From contig JACDQD010000103.1 of assembly GCA_019843655.1 (NCBI GenBank), positions 12,523,501 to 12,587,500 on the forward strand: 64,000 nucleotides of DNA, written 5' to 3'. The notes beneath the pieces are model-generated. The model saw only the letters and a list, made by a program, of their open reading frames with translations, made no database searches and was not told the origin of the DNA. How positions within the stretch are numbered: position 1 is the first letter of the stretch; each line of letters starts with the position of its first letter. Shown piece by piece: positions 62,814 to 64,000 of this stretch. The position numbers were made by a program, and so were the translations under genes. The DNA comes from Lethocerus indicus. Lineage: Eukaryota > Arthropoda > Insecta > Hemiptera > Belostomatidae.

Positions 62814-64000
62814 CATCTAATAGGGCGAACGCCCACAATATCGACCCCGCTACCCATCATGATAACTGAACAATGAAAAGTCGATAGCTGGAAGGGGTAC
62901 ACGGGTAGCCGCCCGCCAGGCAGTTACCACACATCAAAAGAAGAATTAAACAGGACGGGCTATTGAAATTTCTTTTATTTCTCTTACCTCTGTTTCGAGC
63001 CCGCGGTAGATTGGACGTTTAAAAGCCCAACGATATGATAACGATGTACCGTCCACTATAAAGAAAACTTAACCCCTTTATTTTTATTTAATAACAATAA
63101 AAAATTAAGTAGATATACACTTATTATTATTTATCTTAATTACGCAAAAAGCTTTAATAAATATTTAATTTGGTAATTTAGTTTTATAATCATCATTAGC
63201 CTCTCAACGTTGGCTGCATATCGCACCACTCTGGTGTCTTATCTCGATGTTTATGAGTGAAACCTACAGGAAGGAAAAGCACTTTCTCTTTTATTATCTT
63301 CAACCTGTAGCTATTAATCCAGAATAGTGCATTATAGGAATAATAAAAATTGTAATTCTAGTAATTCCTTCCTGGTTTATAAGCCCTGGCTTAAGTCCGA
63401 ATAAAGCGATACCTACATTCTTGATCATCTCAACTCTGGTGTCTTTACAGAACCACTCTATCATATATTATAGATAATATATAATTATCCAAATTACTTA
63501 CCAAAATATGCTTACAAGAAGTCCGAAATATGTCTGCCTGAATTTAAACAAAACTATTAAATTATCGTCTGGGAGAGTTACGCTCATTAACTGATTCGAG
63601 CAAGACAAAGAAAACATTTTCCCATAAATTTGTAATAGTGAATGGTCAGTTACTACTCCGTATGGGTGACGTAAATTCAGAGAGGCAGGAACCCGCAAAT
63701 TTTACGCAAATTGTATGCAACAATCTAAATTAAAGACATTACAACTTTTCGAGATGTTGATTTTTAAAGGCTGTAAGATGTATTTACTTGTAGATATTTT
63801 TTTCTTCTTAAACGCATTCCTGTCTCTCAAATGAGGCAAGAGTTATTTTCTATTTACCTCTCGAAGGGGGGGGGTGATGATTGTCTCTAGATTACAACCC
63901 AGGACGGCTATAATTCCTGCTGATCCCCAATCTTACCTGACGCCCGGTATTAGAGCAAACATAAATTGCAATAAAGCAACATTCAAATTTATTTAGCGTG
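62814..64000. other. AT-rich intergenic DNA to the window end
   Basis: No gene, RNA or repeat is supported apart from a G run near 63867-63874. Confidence 0.55.

Overview
This 64 kb window looks like intergenic or deep intronic DNA of a eukaryote, most probably an arthropod and plausibly an insect; I cannot name the species. It has an AT-rich background broken by short GC-rich islands, many CpG dinucleotides, long dinucleotide microsatellites (a 133 bp pure CT tract and several AT tracts), decayed fold-back elements with flanking direct repeats, and no dense open frames or ribosome-binding sites. I recognise no complete host gene, tRNA, rRNA, known microRNA or CRISPR array. The longest open frames (up to about 204 codons) lie in GC-rich islands, usually on both strands at once, and show no family I know.

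Layout: 1-20.4 kb is AT-rich DNA with GC-rich islands near 1.0-1.5, 3.3-3.9, 11.0-11.5, 13.4-13.8, 16.1-16.6, 16.9-17.5, 18.4-19.1 and 19.8-20.3 kb. It includes a duplicated 19-bp block with a POU octamer core (11.43 and 12.28 kb). From 20.5 kb an interspersed fold-back family appears, with copies at 20.5, 35.2, 38.3, 39.4, 42.0, 42.8, 55.7 and a doubtful one at 60.9 kb. Between 22 and 29 kb lie the large CT microsatellite, AT/AC microsatellites and a duplicated two-part motif (27.02 and 28.35 kb). A 52-bp minisatellite lies at 40.8-41.06 kb and an unrelated large hairpin at 44.68-44.89 kb. From 45 to 64 kb the AT-rich desert with GC-rich islands resumes.

The most interesting object is the fold-back family. 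Its arms are inverted copies of a stretch that reads as the start of a protein (MASSRNRSSK...), with a good start context and, at the only long end, a splice-donor-like CAG|GTATGT. Three copies are flanked by exact 10-15 bp direct repeats, and a fourth by a 9-of-11 match. The inverted arms begin at one end of the element, while the other end carries an extra tail of about 55 bases. That asymmetry is not what a simple inverted-repeat transposon predicts. In one copy, four of the seven differences from the family consensus in the reading frame are synonymous. Together this suggests a transposing hairpin built from a coding first exon, whose transcripts would be double-stranded. All of this was read by eye; no alignment or database search was run.
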